Shown one piece after another: positions 1 through 8,187 of a DNA stretch of 64,000 bases. A program made the translations under genes and the position numbers. The stretch comes from Corynebacterium occultum. GTDB lineage: Bacteria; Actinomycetota; Actinomycetes; Mycobacteriales; Mycobacteriaceae. Every line of letters starts with the position of its first letter. The stretch's first letter is position 1. The stretch is from NCBI RefSeq assembly GCF_009734425.1, contig NZ_CP046455.1, positions 620,001 through 684,000 on the forward strand, in the 5' to 3' direction. A model generated the notes under the pieces. It was not told the DNA's origin. It worked only from the letters and a program-made list of their open reading frames with translations, and did no database searches.

Positions 1-240
1 GCCACCGGTGGTTCCCTGCTGCACTCCATCCAGCTGCTGGTCGACCGGGGTGCCACCGACATCACCGCGGTGTGCATGGTCTCCGCGCAGCCGGGCGTGG
101 ACGCCCTGGCCAACTCCGGCCTGCCCGTCAAGCTGGTCACCGCGGTCATCGACCCGGGTCTGGACGACAACTCCTATATCGTCCCCGGTCTCGGTGACGC
201 CGGGGACCGCATGTACGGCCCCCGCAACATCGATCTCTGA
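1..240 (+). CDS. upp: Uracil phosphoribosyltransferase, C-terminal part
   Basis: The window opens inside this gene; 79 codons remain before the TGA at 238-240. The enzyme makes UMP from uracil and PRPP in pyrimidine salvage in the cytoplasm. The visible part has the PRPP-loop region [10 protein letters not shown], then MVSAQPGV, and the family's C-terminal uracil-binding stretch [12 protein letters not shown] close to the end. The reading frame is intact from base 1. A hairpin follows directly and probably ends the transcript. The product call is firm; the start lies outside the window. Confidence 0.93.
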   Translation, partial: ATGGSLLHSIQLLVDRGATDITAVCMVSAQPGVDALANSGLPVKLVTAVIDPGLDDNSYIVPGLGDAGDRMYGPRNIDL

Positions 241-247
241 TCCCTTG

Positions 248-277
248 GCCCGGACCTTTCCCGCTTAAGGTCCGGGC
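248..277 (+). terminator. Hairpin behind upp
   Basis: A perfect 11-bp inverted repeat (GCCCGGACCTT and its complement) with an 8-nt loop begins 8 bp after the upp stop. No U-tract follows, so it may be a weak terminator or a 3'-end stabiliser. Confidence 0.6.
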
Positions 278-303
278 TGCACAATACATTTGGCGGTGCC
301 TGA

Positions 304-322
304 ACAATGCGGTGGGCATTGT
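304..322. promoter_or_regulatory. Inverted repeat at the start of the XRE gene, possible operator
   Basis: ACAATGC and GCATTGT form a perfect 7-bp inverted repeat with a 5-nt spacer, ending 7 bp before the proposed ATG at 330. XRE regulators often bind such palindromes at their own promoter, so autoregulation is an inference from position only. Confidence 0.35.
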
Positions 323-329
323 GGGCAAC

Positions 330-836
330 ATGGCAAGGCGGGAGGAGCGGCGATTCTGGATCAGCTACGGCAGTAGACTGGGCCGCAACCTGTACCAGTT
401 GCGTACCATGCGCGGCCTCAGCCAGGAAAGACTCGCCGAGCTGGCAGGCATCAGCCGGAACATCATCTCCAATATTGAGCGCAACGAAAACAACGGCAAA
501 CCCGGTGACCCGGTGCTCTCCACCGTCTATCTCCTGGCCCGGGCCCTCCACGTCCCGCCAGCTGTACTACTGCCCGGCGGGGACCAGATCGTCCATGAGA
601 TCTGTCGTGCCGAAGGTCCCCAGATGGATCTGGTGTGGCCCGCCCGCCCCGAGGACTCCCTGCCCTTCGATGCGCATCACCTCCACGAAGGAAAACCCGG
701 AGACACCCCGGCGTTTGCGCATCACCCGCCCCAGAGCCTGGAGGAGTTGGGAAGGGAAATTCTCGGGCCCCCGACCGAAGGGGAACCAGAGTCGCTACCG
801 GACCCGAACCTGCAGGCGGGACAGTCAGGCGACTAG
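330..836 (+). CDS. XRE-family helix-turn-helix regulator
   Basis: This 168-residue protein begins with a Cro/CI-type HTH at about residues 13-70: GRNLYQLRTMRGLSQ is helix 1 to 2 and LAELAGISRNIISNIER is the recognition region. The C-terminal 90 residues are Pro/Glu-rich, without a domain I recognise. I chose the ATG at 330; an in-frame GTG at 312 is possible, and neither has a convincing ribosome binding site, so a leaderless or short-leader message is possible. The M20 amidohydrolase follows 40 bp downstream and may be co-transcribed or regulated by it. The target is unknown. Confidence 0.8.
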   Translation: MARREERRFWISYGSRLGRNLYQLRTMRGLSQERLAELAGISRNIISNIERNENNGKPGDPVLSTVYLLARALHVPPAVLLPGGDQIVHEICRAEGPQMDLVWPARPEDSLPFDAHHLHEGKPGDTPAFAHHPPQSLEELGREILGPPTEGEPESLPDPNLQAGQSGD

Positions 837-876
837 ACTCGATTGCACTAGTCAGCAGCTCGGGAAAGGACACCTC

Positions 877-2067
877 ATGGGGATTACCGCGAGCGTCGAC
901 ACGTGGCTTTTGGCTCATCGTGAGAAAGTGGTCGGCTGGCGCCGTCACCTGCATCAACACCCCGAACTCTCACACCTTGAGCAGCGCACGACCGATTTCC
1001 TCGAAATGATCCTGCGGGAACATGGCCTGGAGCCCCACCGCTTCCCCGGTACCGGTCTGATGGTGGATCTGGGCCCCACGGACGGCCCCAGGGTCGCTTT
1101 CCGGGCTGATATTGACGCTCTGCCCATCACCGAAGCCACCGGCCTGGACTTCAGCTCCGTGGAACCCGGTGTCATGCACGCCTGCGGACATGATGTGCAC
1201 ACCACCGTCGCCCTGGCACTGGCCTGCGCCCTGAGTGAGGCGAAGCTGCACACCGGTGTCCGCATCATCTTCCAGCCCGCCGAAGAAGTCATGGAAGGCG
1301 GCGCCTCCGAAGTCATCGAATGGGGTGGACTTGAGGGTGTGGGCGCGATCTTCGCGGTCCACGCCGAACCCAAACTCCGGGTCGGTCGGATCGGTGTCCG
1401 CACCGGAGCCATCACCTCCGCCTCTGATGTGGTCAAAATCAAGGTCACCGGCCCCGGTGGTCACAGCTCTCGTCCGCACCTGACGGGTGATGTGGTCTAC
1501 GCCCTCTCATCACTGGTCACCACCTTGCCTGCGCTGCTGTCCCGTCGCGTGGATCCGCGCACCGGAACTGTCCTGGTTTTCGGCACCATCAACTCCGGTT
1601 ACGCCCCCAACGCCATCCCGGAGACCGGTACCCTAAGCGGTACCCTGCGCACCGCAGACCTGAAGACCTGGCGCACCATCCGGCCGCTCTTCGAGGAGCT
1701 CGTCGGGCAGGTGCTCGCACCCACAGGCTGCAACTTTGAGGTCGACTACACCCGGGGAGTGCCGCCGGTGATCAATGATGATCTGGCCACCGCGATGCTT
1801 GCCGACGCCGCGCGCGTCATCGACCCGCAGGCTGTCGTCCAGGCCCCGCAGTCCTCCGGTGGGGAGGACTTCTCCTGGTACCTGGAACATGTTCCGGGCT
1901 CCATGGCCAGGCTCGGCTGCTGGTCCGGTGAAGGCACCACCCAGGATCTGCACCAGGCGGATCTGGTGGTCGATGAACGGTCCATCGGGGTCGGGGTCCG
2001 GCTCTTCGCCTCCGTGGTGGAGCAGTACGGAGCGGACGCGTCGGCGGCGGGCCCCTTCTTGGATTAG
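877..2067 (+). CDS. M20-family amidohydrolase (aminoacylase/hippurate hydrolase type)
   Basis: This 396-residue cytoplasmic metallohydrolase probably cleaves an N-acyl amino acid or a similar amide. M20D metal ligands are visible: ACGHDVH near residue 105 (Cys, Asp, His), the QPAEE stretch near 135, and a C-terminal SSGGEDFSWY near 330. The dimerisation domain lies between. An upstream open frame continues to 307, but AGGACA precedes the ATG at 877 and the family N-terminus (WRRHLHQHPELS) starts soon after it, so I place the start there. The XRE gene is upstream and lpdA begins 57 bp downstream on the same strand. The true substrate cannot be read from sequence. Confidence 0.85.
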   Translation: MGITASVDTWLLAHREKVVGWRRHLHQHPELSHLEQRTTDFLEMILREHGLEPHRFPGTGLMVDLGPTDGPRVAFRADIDALPITEATGLDFSSVEPGVMHACGHDVHTTVALALACALSEAKLHTGVRIIFQPAEEVMEGGASEVIEWGGLEGVGAIFAVHAEPKLRVGRIGVRTGAITSASDVVKIKVTGPGGHSSRPHLTGDVVYALSSLVTTLPALLSRRVDPRTGTVLVFGTINSGYAPNAIPETGTLSGTLRTADLKTWRTIRPLFEELVGQVLAPTGCNFEVDYTRGVPPVINDDLATAMLADAARVIDPQAVVQAPQSSGGEDFSWYLEHVPGSMARLGCWSGEGTTQDLHQADLVVDERSIGVGVRLFASVVEQYGADASAAGPFLD

Positions 2068-2124
2068 GGTGGGAGGACGAAACACCCATTTTCGTCTAGA
2101 GATCAACAGCGTGGAGGAAACCCC

Positions 2125-3534
2125 TTGACCAAGAGAATCGTCATCATCGGCGGCGGTCCCGCCGGCTATGAAGCAGCCCTGGCCGGCGCCAAGTACGGTG
2201 CCGAAATCACCCTCATCGAGGATCAGGGCCTGGGCGGTTCCGCGGTCATCCACGACTGTGTCCCCTCCAAGTCCTTCATCGCCGGCTCCGGCATCAAAAC
2301 CGATATGCGCCGGGCCGATGACATGGGCCTGAACAAGGGCATCGGCGATGCCACCATCGACCTGGATGCCCTCAACCACCGCGTGAGGGCTCTGGCCGCC
2401 GACCAGTCCGCGGATGTCCGCTCCCAGATCGAACGCATCGGGGTGCGCATCATCGACGGTCGCGGCAGCTTCGATGACTATGAGCCGAAGCAGACCATCC
2501 ACTTCATCAAGGCCATGCACCGCGACGGCACCGAAGAAACCATCGAGTGTGACCTGGTCCTGGTCGCCACCGGCGCCACACCGCGCATCCTCGATGGCGC
2601 CAAGCCCGATAATGAGCGCATCCTCACCTGGCAGCAGGTCTATGACCTGAAGGAGACCCCGGAGCACCTCATCGTCGTCGGTTCCGGTGTCACCGGTGCC
2701 GAATTCGTCTCCGCCTTCGCCGAGCTGGGTGTCAAGGTCACCATGGTCGCCTCCCGGGACCGCATCCTGCCCCACGATGACGCTGACGCCGCCGATGTCC
2801 TGGAGACCGTGCTCAGGGAGCGGGGTGTCTCCCTGGAGAAGCATGCCCGCGTGGACACCGTCACCCGCACCGAGGACGGTGGGGTCTGTGTCCGCACCGC
2901 CGATGGCCGCGAGATCTTCGGTTCCCACGCCCTGATGTCCATCGGCTCCATCCCCAAGACCCAGAACCTGGGTCTGGATGGCGTCGGTGTGGAAACCACC
3001 CGCTCCGGCCACATCAAGGTAGACCGGGTCTCCCGCACCAATGTCCCCGGCATCTACGCCGCCGGTGACTGCACCGACCTCTTCCCCCTGGCTTCTGTCG
3101 CCGCCATGCAGGGCCGCGTCGCGATGTACCACGCCCTGGGTGAAGGTGTTTCCCCGATCCGTCTGAAGACCGTGGCCACCGCCGTGTTCACCCGCCCGGA
3201 GATCGCCGCCGTGGGTGTCACCCATGAGCAGATCAAGTCCGGCGAGGTTTCCGCCCGGGTGATCGTGCTGCCGCTGCGCCGCAACCCCCGTGCCAAGATG
3301 CGTTCCCTGCGCCACGGTTTCGTCAAGCTCTTCTGTCGCCGCAACTCCGGCCTGATCATCGGTGGTGTCGTGGTCGCCCCGACCGCCTCCGAACTGATCC
3401 TGCCGATCGCGGTGGCCGTGACCAACCGCCTGACCGTGGCTGACCTGGCCGACACCTTCTCGGTCTACCCCTCGCTCTCCGGGTCGATCACAGAGGCCGC
3501 CCGCCAGCTCGTCCAGCACGACGACCTGGGCTAG
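2125..3534 (+). CDS. lpdA: NAD(P)H quinone reductase of the LpdA type
   Basis: This 469-residue flavoprotein has the fold of dihydrolipoamide dehydrogenase: FAD-binding IIGGGPAGYEA at about residues 7-17, NAD(P)-binding VVGSGVTGAEF near 178, and the FAD signature GIYAAGDCTD near 308. The active-site segment reads GGSAVIHDCVPSK, so the first cysteine of the usual C-x4-C disulfide is Ala-40 and only Cys-45 remains. The usual C-terminal catalytic His-Glu motif is also absent. This matches mycobacterial LpdA (Rv3303c), known as an NAD(P)H:quinone reductase, so lipoamide activity is unlikely. The start is TTG, preceded by GGAGGA at 2113-2118. The stop overlaps the convergent gene by 4 bp. Confidence 0.88.
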   Translation: MTKRIVIIGGGPAGYEAALAGAKYGAEITLIEDQGLGGSAVIHDCVPSKSFIAGSGIKTDMRRADDMGLNKGIGDATIDLDALNHRVRALAADQSADVRSQIERIGVRIIDGRGSFDDYEPKQTIHFIKAMHRDGTEETIECDLVLVATGATPRILDGAKPDNERILTWQQVYDLKETPEHLIVVGSGVTGAEFVSAFAELGVKVTMVASRDRILPHDDADAADVLETVLRERGVSLEKHARVDTVTRTEDGGVCVRTADGREIFGSHALMSIGSIPKTQNLGLDGVGVETTRSGHIKVDRVSRTNVPGIYAAGDCTDLFPLASVAAMQGRVAMYHALGEGVSPIRLKTVATAVFTRPEIAAVGVTHEQIKSGEVSARVIVLPLRRNPRAKMRSLRHGFVKLFCRRNSGLIIGGVVVAPTASELILPIAVAVTNRLTVADLADTFSVYPSLSGSITEAARQLVQHDDLG

Positions 3535-4700
3535 TCCTCGGTCTTCGGGGCCTCCGGTTCGATCTTCTTGGCCAGGTTGCTCAGCCCATCCGCGGTGGCC
3601 TGCAGCGTCTTGCGCCGCGCCTGATCCATCCGCTGCCGGTAATGCTCGATGGCATCCTTCACCCGGGCTGACTCACTCAAGGACCATTCCTCCGCCTGGC
3701 CGGTGCGGTGGCGGATGAACTCCTGGGCCACCTCCTGCAGTTCTCCCCGGAGCCGGTCCATCCGCCTCCGGTTGAGGATGTCCAGGCCTTCCGCGGGGCG
3801 GAGCACCGCGAACTCACTGAGTACCCGGCTCAACTCCTCCGCCACCGACATATCCTCCAGGACATTGCTCTCCAGCACCTGCTGGATGCTGCGCACCGTC
3901 TGCTCCAGAGCTTCCGGCTCAGTGTTCCGCACCCGTTCCAGGCGGATGCGTTGATAGAGGGCCAGGGACTCCTCGGCCACCACCAGTAGTTTGAGGTGGT
4001 CCACGAAACGCCCCGCCGCCAGAAATTTATCCAGCTGCCTCACTCGACGACCCGGGGAGGACTCATAATCAAGGTCCCGCAGGGTGGCCTCCAGATAGCG
4101 CCGTAGCTTTTCGGTGCCGATCTGCAGGTCCGGCCCCAGACTGGCCAGGGAATCCCAGTCGGTGGTGCTCAAGGTTTCCCCGGAGTGCAGGCCCTGCACC
4201 GCACGGCGCAGCACCTTGTTGCGGCCGTAGATATCCCCCAGGCGTTCCGCCTCGGATTGGCGCAGCAGCTCCTGAACCCCCTCCCGGACTTCCACCAATT
4301 CCTCCCGGATCTCCGCCAGGGACTGGGAGAGCACCTCCACCGCAGCCTGCGCCAGTATCAGCTGGGGATTGAGGCTCAGCAGCATGGTGGGATCCAGCAG
4401 TTCACTGGACTGGGCGCGGCCATCCCTGCCGAAGACAATCCGCCGGACCTCCGGGGGGCGAGGCCCCGCCTCGGCGCCCCGCTTCAATGTGGTGGGCAGA
4501 AAACGATGGGGAACCCCCTTGCCCAGAGCCATCAACTCCGGGATTGCAGCGGCCAGGGAGGAGAGATCAAGGCCCGGCGGTTGCCTGGTCGGGGCAACCT
4601 CACCGGCTGATTCCTGCCACTGGTCAAGGGCTGATTCACTGCCGATGGCGAGGATACCCTCGGCACCCTCCACCAGCAGCAGTTCATTCTCGCTGTTCAT
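3531..4700 (-). CDS. Hypothetical coiled-coil protein
   Basis: This 389-residue soluble protein is not recognised. It has no signal peptide or membrane segment. Residues about 110-155 are a charged heptad-like stretch (SLAEIREELVEVREGVQELL) that predicts a coiled coil, and the C-terminal third is also helical and Arg/Glu-rich. The N-terminal 60 residues look like a small separate domain followed by a Pro-rich linker. It converges on lpdA, sharing a CTAG at the stop codons, and has no partner on its own strand closer than the monooxygenase upstream. The role may be structural or in assembly, but nothing in the sequence fixes it. Confidence 0.75.
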   Translation of the reverse strand: MNSENELLLVEGAEGILAIGSESALDQWQESAGEVAPTRQPPGLDLSSLAAAIPELMALGKGVPHRFLPTTLKRGAEAGPRPPEVRRIVFGRDGRAQSSELLDPTMLLSLNPQLILAQAAVEVLSQSLAEIREELVEVREGVQELLRQSEAERLGDIYGRNKVLRRAVQGLHSGETLSTTDWDSLASLGPDLQIGTEKLRRYLEATLRDLDYESSPGRRVRQLDKFLAAGRFVDHLKLLVVAEESLALYQRIRLERVRNTEPEALEQTVRSIQQVLESNVLEDMSVAEELSRVLSEFAVLRPAEGLDILNRRRMDRLRGELQEVAQEFIRHRTGQAEEWSLSESARVKDAIEHYRQRMDQARRKTLQATADGLSNLAKKIEPEAPKTED

Positions 4701-4744
4701 AAGGACATTCTTCCATGATCAGCGGGGGAGTGGCGTGGGCTCAC

Positions 4745-6553
4745 TCAGGCCGCGTGATGCACCTCCGCCAACCCGTACACCGGGGTGTCCATTCCCTCCG
4801 CCCGGGCCTTGAGCTGGAGTGCCAGGTAGCGGGAGTAGTGCCGGGACTGGTGCAGGTTGCCGCCGTGAAACCAGAGATTCGGCTGCCTGGTGGGCTTCCA
4901 CATATTGCGCAGTTCACCCTCCCAGGGCCCGGGGTCCTTGGTGGTATCCGAACCCAGACCCCAGCACTTACCTACCCGCTCCGCCACCTCCTGGCTGATC
5001 AACTGGGCAGCCCAGCCGTTCATGGAGCCGTATCCGGTGGCCAGCACGATCACATCGGCGGGGAGTTCGGTGCCATCGCTGAGCACCACCGAATTTTCCT
5101 TCACCTCCTCAATGGTGACCCCGGAATGCAGCTCGACCTTGCCGGAGGCGATCAGTTCGGAGGCGCCGACGTCGATGTAATAACCGGAGGCACGGCGCAG
5201 GTACTTGAGGAACAGCCCGGAGTCATCATCCCCGAAGTCCAGCAGGAAACCAGCCTTCTCCAGACCCTCATAGAACTCCTTGTCCTGCTCCCGGATCCGG
5301 TCGAAGATGGGCTTCTGCACCTCATGCAGGATCTTGTAGGGCCAGGAGGCGAAAAGCAGGTCTGCGCTTTCGGTGTCCAGCCCGGATTCCAGTGCCTCTT
5401 CGGAGTAGAGCGGGCCGAAGACCTCCTTCATCAGGGTGCCCGAGCGGGAGATATGGGTGCTGGAACGCTGGATCATCACCGGATGCGCCCCATTTTCATA
5501 AAGATCGGCACAGATGTCGTGGGCGGAGTTGTTGGCTCCCAGCACGATCACATTCTTACCCTGGTCCGCACCACCACCGGGGTGTTCAGAAGAGTGGCGG
5601 ATTTCCCCGTGGAACCTCTCCTGCCCCTTCAGCTGGGGGCGGTTGGGCAGTCCGGACATGCCGGTGGCCAGCACCACATGCTCGGGGTGGAGGTCAATTT
5701 CCTGCCCGTCACGGTTGACCCGTACTGTCCAACGGCCGCTCTCCTCATCGAAGTGCGCCTGCTCGCAGTTGGTGTTGGGCCAGTAGTCCAGGTCCATGAT
5801 GCCGACATAGTGCTCCAGCCAGTCGCCCATCTTGTCCTTCGGGGTGAACACCGGCCAGTCGTCGGGGAAGGGGATGTAGGGCAGGTGGTCGTACCAGACC
5901 GGGTCATGTAGACAGAGCGAGGAGTAGCGGGACCGCCACTGGTCTCCCGGGCGGGGATGCTTATCGACGACCAGGGTGCTCACCCCCTGACGCTTCAGTC
6001 GGGCAGCCAGGGCAATGCCGCCCTGGCCTCCACCCACCACCAGCACGAAGGGCTGTTCGCTGACCCCGAGTGCGGCCTGACGTTCCGCCTTCAGGGTGGC
6101 CCAGTTCTTCCGCTCCGCACGCACCCCGTGTTCTACCCCGAGGTCACGGTTCCGGCCGCGGGGTTCGGGAAAGTTGATGAGCTCCTGAGCGGAGCTGAGC
6201 AGGGTCCAGGCCTTGCCGTTGCGCAGCCGCAGCACCCCACGGCAGTGGAAGTCCTGGGAGTCGAAGGTGAGGAAAGCGCGCAGCACGCCTTCGCCCTCAT
6301 CGACGACTTCCCCGTCGAGTGCAGGGTTCTGCAGGATGCAACGCGGCCAGGTTTCCTGAACCATCCGGTTGATCTCATCCCGCCCCTCAGCGGTGCTGAG
6401 GTTCCAGGAGAATGCCAGCAGGTCACGCCAATAACCCTCCTCCTCGAAAAGTTCGCCCACTGCTGCGGCGGCAGCTTCCGCGCTGTCCTGCCCGGTGGCT
6501 GCAGCTAGTTTCTCCAACCAGTCTTCGGCAGCGCTGCGGTGATGATCGCTCAT
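4745..6553 (-). CDS. Flavin-containing monooxygenase with N-terminal NTF2-like domain
   Basis: This protein has about 602 residues. Residues 1-140 look like a SnoaL/NTF2-type domain (DEINRMVQETWP, LRNGKAWTLLSSA), followed by an FAD site VVGGGQGGIALAARL near 172, an FMO fingerprint FHGEIRHSSEH near 314 and an NADPH site VLGANNSAHD near 337. Members oxygenate soft nucleophiles or ketones using NADPH and O2; the substrate is unknown. The ATG at 6553 has GGAGAGGAAG about 8 nt upstream, better than the in-frame TTG at 6559. Upstream lies a GlxR-type palindrome (6642-6657), suggesting cAMP-linked control. It is separated from lpdA by the coiled-coil gene. Confidence 0.87.
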   Translation of the reverse strand: MSDHHRSAAEDWLEKLAAATGQDSAEAAAAAVGELFEEEGYWRDLLAFSWNLSTAEGRDEINRMVQETWPRCILQNPALDGEVVDEGEGVLRAFLTFDSQDFHCRGVLRLRNGKAWTLLSSAQELINFPEPRGRNRDLGVEHGVRAERKNWATLKAERQAALGVSEQPFVLVVGGGQGGIALAARLKRQGVSTLVVDKHPRPGDQWRSRYSSLCLHDPVWYDHLPYIPFPDDWPVFTPKDKMGDWLEHYVGIMDLDYWPNTNCEQAHFDEESGRWTVRVNRDGQEIDLHPEHVVLATGMSGLPNRPQLKGQERFHGEIRHSSEHPGGGADQGKNVIVLGANNSAHDICADLYENGAHPVMIQRSSTHISRSGTLMKEVFGPLYSEEALESGLDTESADLLFASWPYKILHEVQKPIFDRIREQDKEFYEGLEKAGFLLDFGDDDSGLFLKYLRRASGYYIDVGASELIASGKVELHSGVTIEEVKENSVVLSDGTELPADVIVLATGYGSMNGWAAQLISQEVAERVGKCWGLGSDTTKDPGPWEGELRNMWKPTRQPNLWFHGGNLHQSRHYSRYLALQLKARAEGMDTPVYGLAEVHHAA

Positions 6554-6641
6554 GTTCAAACTTCCTCTCCCAGGGCCATTCAGTTTTGAACCACCCTATG
6601 TAGGGGAAGGGAATGCCACCCCCGCCAGCTAAGCCCGCAAA

Positions 6642-6657
6642 GGTGATTTACATCACC
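6642..6657. promoter_or_regulatory. GlxR (CRP-type) binding site candidate
   Basis: GGTGATTTACATCACC contains the GTGA-N6-TCAC core of the corynebacterial GlxR/CRP consensus (TGTGA-N6-TCACA). It lies about 90 bp before the monooxygenase start, in its promoter region, and is followed by a second imperfect palindrome whose arms TTTACAT and ATGTAAA lie at 6647-6653 and 6671-6677. Match by eye only. Confidence 0.5.
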
Positions 6658-6703
6658 CTATACGGTGAAAATGTAAATCTTGCGAATTAATGGGCTCACC
6701 CCT

Positions 6704-8023
6704 TTAGAGGGTTTGATAGGGCTCATCCGCTGTCACATTCAGATCCAGCGCCAGGGGACGTTCGGACTGCGGGAAGGCCCGCTGTGGGCAATGTGGGCGG
6801 GGGCAGGCGGTGCAGCCCGGGCCGATGGGGGTCGCGGATTCCGGGTTCATCTCCAGTCCCTGGCTGTACACCAGCCGGTCTGCCTGGCTGAGATCGCAGC
6901 CCAGTCCCACCACGAATTCCCGGCGCGGGGTGCCGAAGCCGTGTGCCGGGCCCTGCACGGTGCGGGCGACCCAGAGGTAGCTGCGGCCATCCGGCATGGA
7001 TGCCACCTGGCGGACGAAGCGGTTGGGTTGTTCGAAGGCACGGTGGATCACCCAGAGTGGGCAGGAGCCCCCGGAGCGGGAGAAGTGGAAGCTGGTGGCG
7101 GATTGTCGTTTGGAGATGTTTCCGGCGCGGTCGGTGCGGATGAAGAAGAAGGGGATGCCGCGTTGGCCACGTCTTTGGAGGGTGGACAGGCGATGGCAGG
7201 TGGTTTCGATGCCGGTGCCGAAGTGGGCGGCGATGCGGTCGATGTCGTAGTGGGTTTCTTCGGCCACCCGGAGGATGGAGCTGTAGGGGAGGACTACTGA
7301 GGCGGCGAAGTACTGGGCCAGGCCGAGGCGGCCGACTTCGCGGGAGGAGGCGTCGGGGAGCGGGGTGGCGAGGCGGTGGAGTAGTTCGTCGTGGATGAGC
7401 AGGGCGTATTGGAGGGCGATCTCGAAGAGGTTCTGGGCGTCGGTAAGCCCGGTGCGGAGGTGTAGTTCGCGGGTGTCGGGGTGGTAGATGCGGCGGGGGC
7501 CGGTGGAGTGGCGGCGGAAGCGGACGCTGACTCCAGCTGTGGCATCGAGGAGGGCGGCCATGCGGCTGAGCCGGAATTGGGGGTCGCCGAGTTCGGCGGC
7601 GAGGTTTTCGCCGAGTCGGTCGAGTTCGTCAATGTAGTTGCGGGCATCGTAGAAGAAGTCCCGGACCGCTTCGTAGGGGCCTTCTTCCCGGTTGTTGCCG
7701 TGGGTGTTGGTTTCGATGATTTCGGCGACGAGGTCGGGGTATCGGGAGGCGAGGTCGCTGAGTTGTTCGGCGGGTACCTGGGGGAAGGCGGATTGGAGGT
7801 CAGCGACGGTGCGGGCGTCCTGGTCGGGGGAGAAGTAGGAGGCCTCGACCTCAAAGTTGGCGGTCAGTGCCATGAGCACGGTGGCGGTCAGGGGGCGTTG
7901 GTCATTCTCGATTTGGTTGAGGTAGCTGGTGGAGAGGTTCAGCTGGCGAGCCATCTCGACCTGGGTGAGGTGTGCGGAGCGGCGGAGGGTGCGAATTCTT
8001 GCCCCCGCGAAGAGCTTGCTCAT
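6704..8023 (-). CDS. prpR: Transcriptional regulator of the methylcitrate genes, RamB/PrpR type
   Basis: This 439-residue regulator has an XRE HTH at about residues 8-62 (IRTLRRSAHLTQVEMARQ, LNLSTSYLNQIENDQRPL), then a long sensory region typical of the RamB/PrpR family. The C-terminus carries Cys-376, Cys-404, Cys-407 and Cys-412 (GCTACPRPHC); mycobacterial PrpR is reported to hold an iron-sulfur cluster in its C-terminal part, so this may be a ligand set. It is divergent from prpD with a perfect palindrome between them. I start at the ATG at 8023, because the 23 codons upstream do not resemble the family. Activation of prpDBC by a propionyl-CoA-derived signal is inferred from family knowledge. 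Confidence 0.88.
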   Translation of the reverse strand: MSKLFAGARIRTLRRSAHLTQVEMARQLNLSTSYLNQIENDQRPLTATVLMALTANFEVEASYFSPDQDARTVADLQSAFPQVPAEQLSDLASRYPDLVAEIIETNTHGNNREEGPYEAVRDFFYDARNYIDELDRLGENLAAELGDPQFRLSRMAALLDATAGVSVRFRRHSTGPRRIYHPDTRELHLRTGLTDAQNLFEIALQYALLIHDELLHRLATPLPDASSREVGRLGLAQYFAASVVLPYSSILRVAEETHYDIDRIAAHFGTGIETTCHRLSTLQRRGQRGIPFFFIRTDRAGNISKRQSATSFHFSRSGGSCPLWVIHRAFEQPNRFVRQVASMPDGRSYLWVARTVQGPAHGFGTPRREFVVGLGCDLSQADRLVYSQGLEMNPESATPIGPGCTACPRPHCPQRAFPQSERPLALDLNVTADEPYQTL

Positions 8024-8069
8024 GACGCCTTTCCTGCTGCTTAATGTGTTGACCTGCGGATTCCACAAG

Positions 8070-8088
8070 TTTCGCAGAGATTGCGAAA
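8070..8088. promoter_or_regulatory. Probable PrpR operator
   Basis: A perfect inverted repeat TTTCGCA-N5-TGCGAAA lies in the divergent prpR/prpD spacer, 47 bp from prpR. It resembles the TTTGCAAA-like half sites known for RamB/PrpR-family regulators, so PrpR is the natural candidate to bind here. Confidence 0.6.
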
Positions 8089-8117
8089 TCATGACGCTAC
8101 ATTACACAATGGTTGCC

Positions 8118-8133
8118 TGTGACGGTAGGCACA
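8118..8133. promoter_or_regulatory. GlxR-like site in the prpD promoter region
   Basis: TGTGACGGTAGGCACA differs by one base from TGTGA-N6-TCACA. It sits 55 bp before the prpD start. A weak TAGCAT element at 8144-8149 could be the -10 box. Low confidence. Confidence 0.3.
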
Positions 8134-8187
8134 CTCCGGCACCTAGCATGAGGGGCACAACATCCCCTTCGTGATTCAGGAGATTTC

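Noticed and set aside
307..876. Extension of the amidohydrolase to 586 residues
   Set aside because: The extra 190 codons overlap the XRE gene in another frame and do not resemble M20 proteins; the ATG at 877 fits the family start.
1633..3519. Long open frame on the minus strand, 628 codons, opposite the amidohydrolase and lpdA
   Set aside because: It is rich in Gly, Asp and His with no fold, and lies exactly opposite two well-supported genes. GC-rich codon bias produces such mirror frames.
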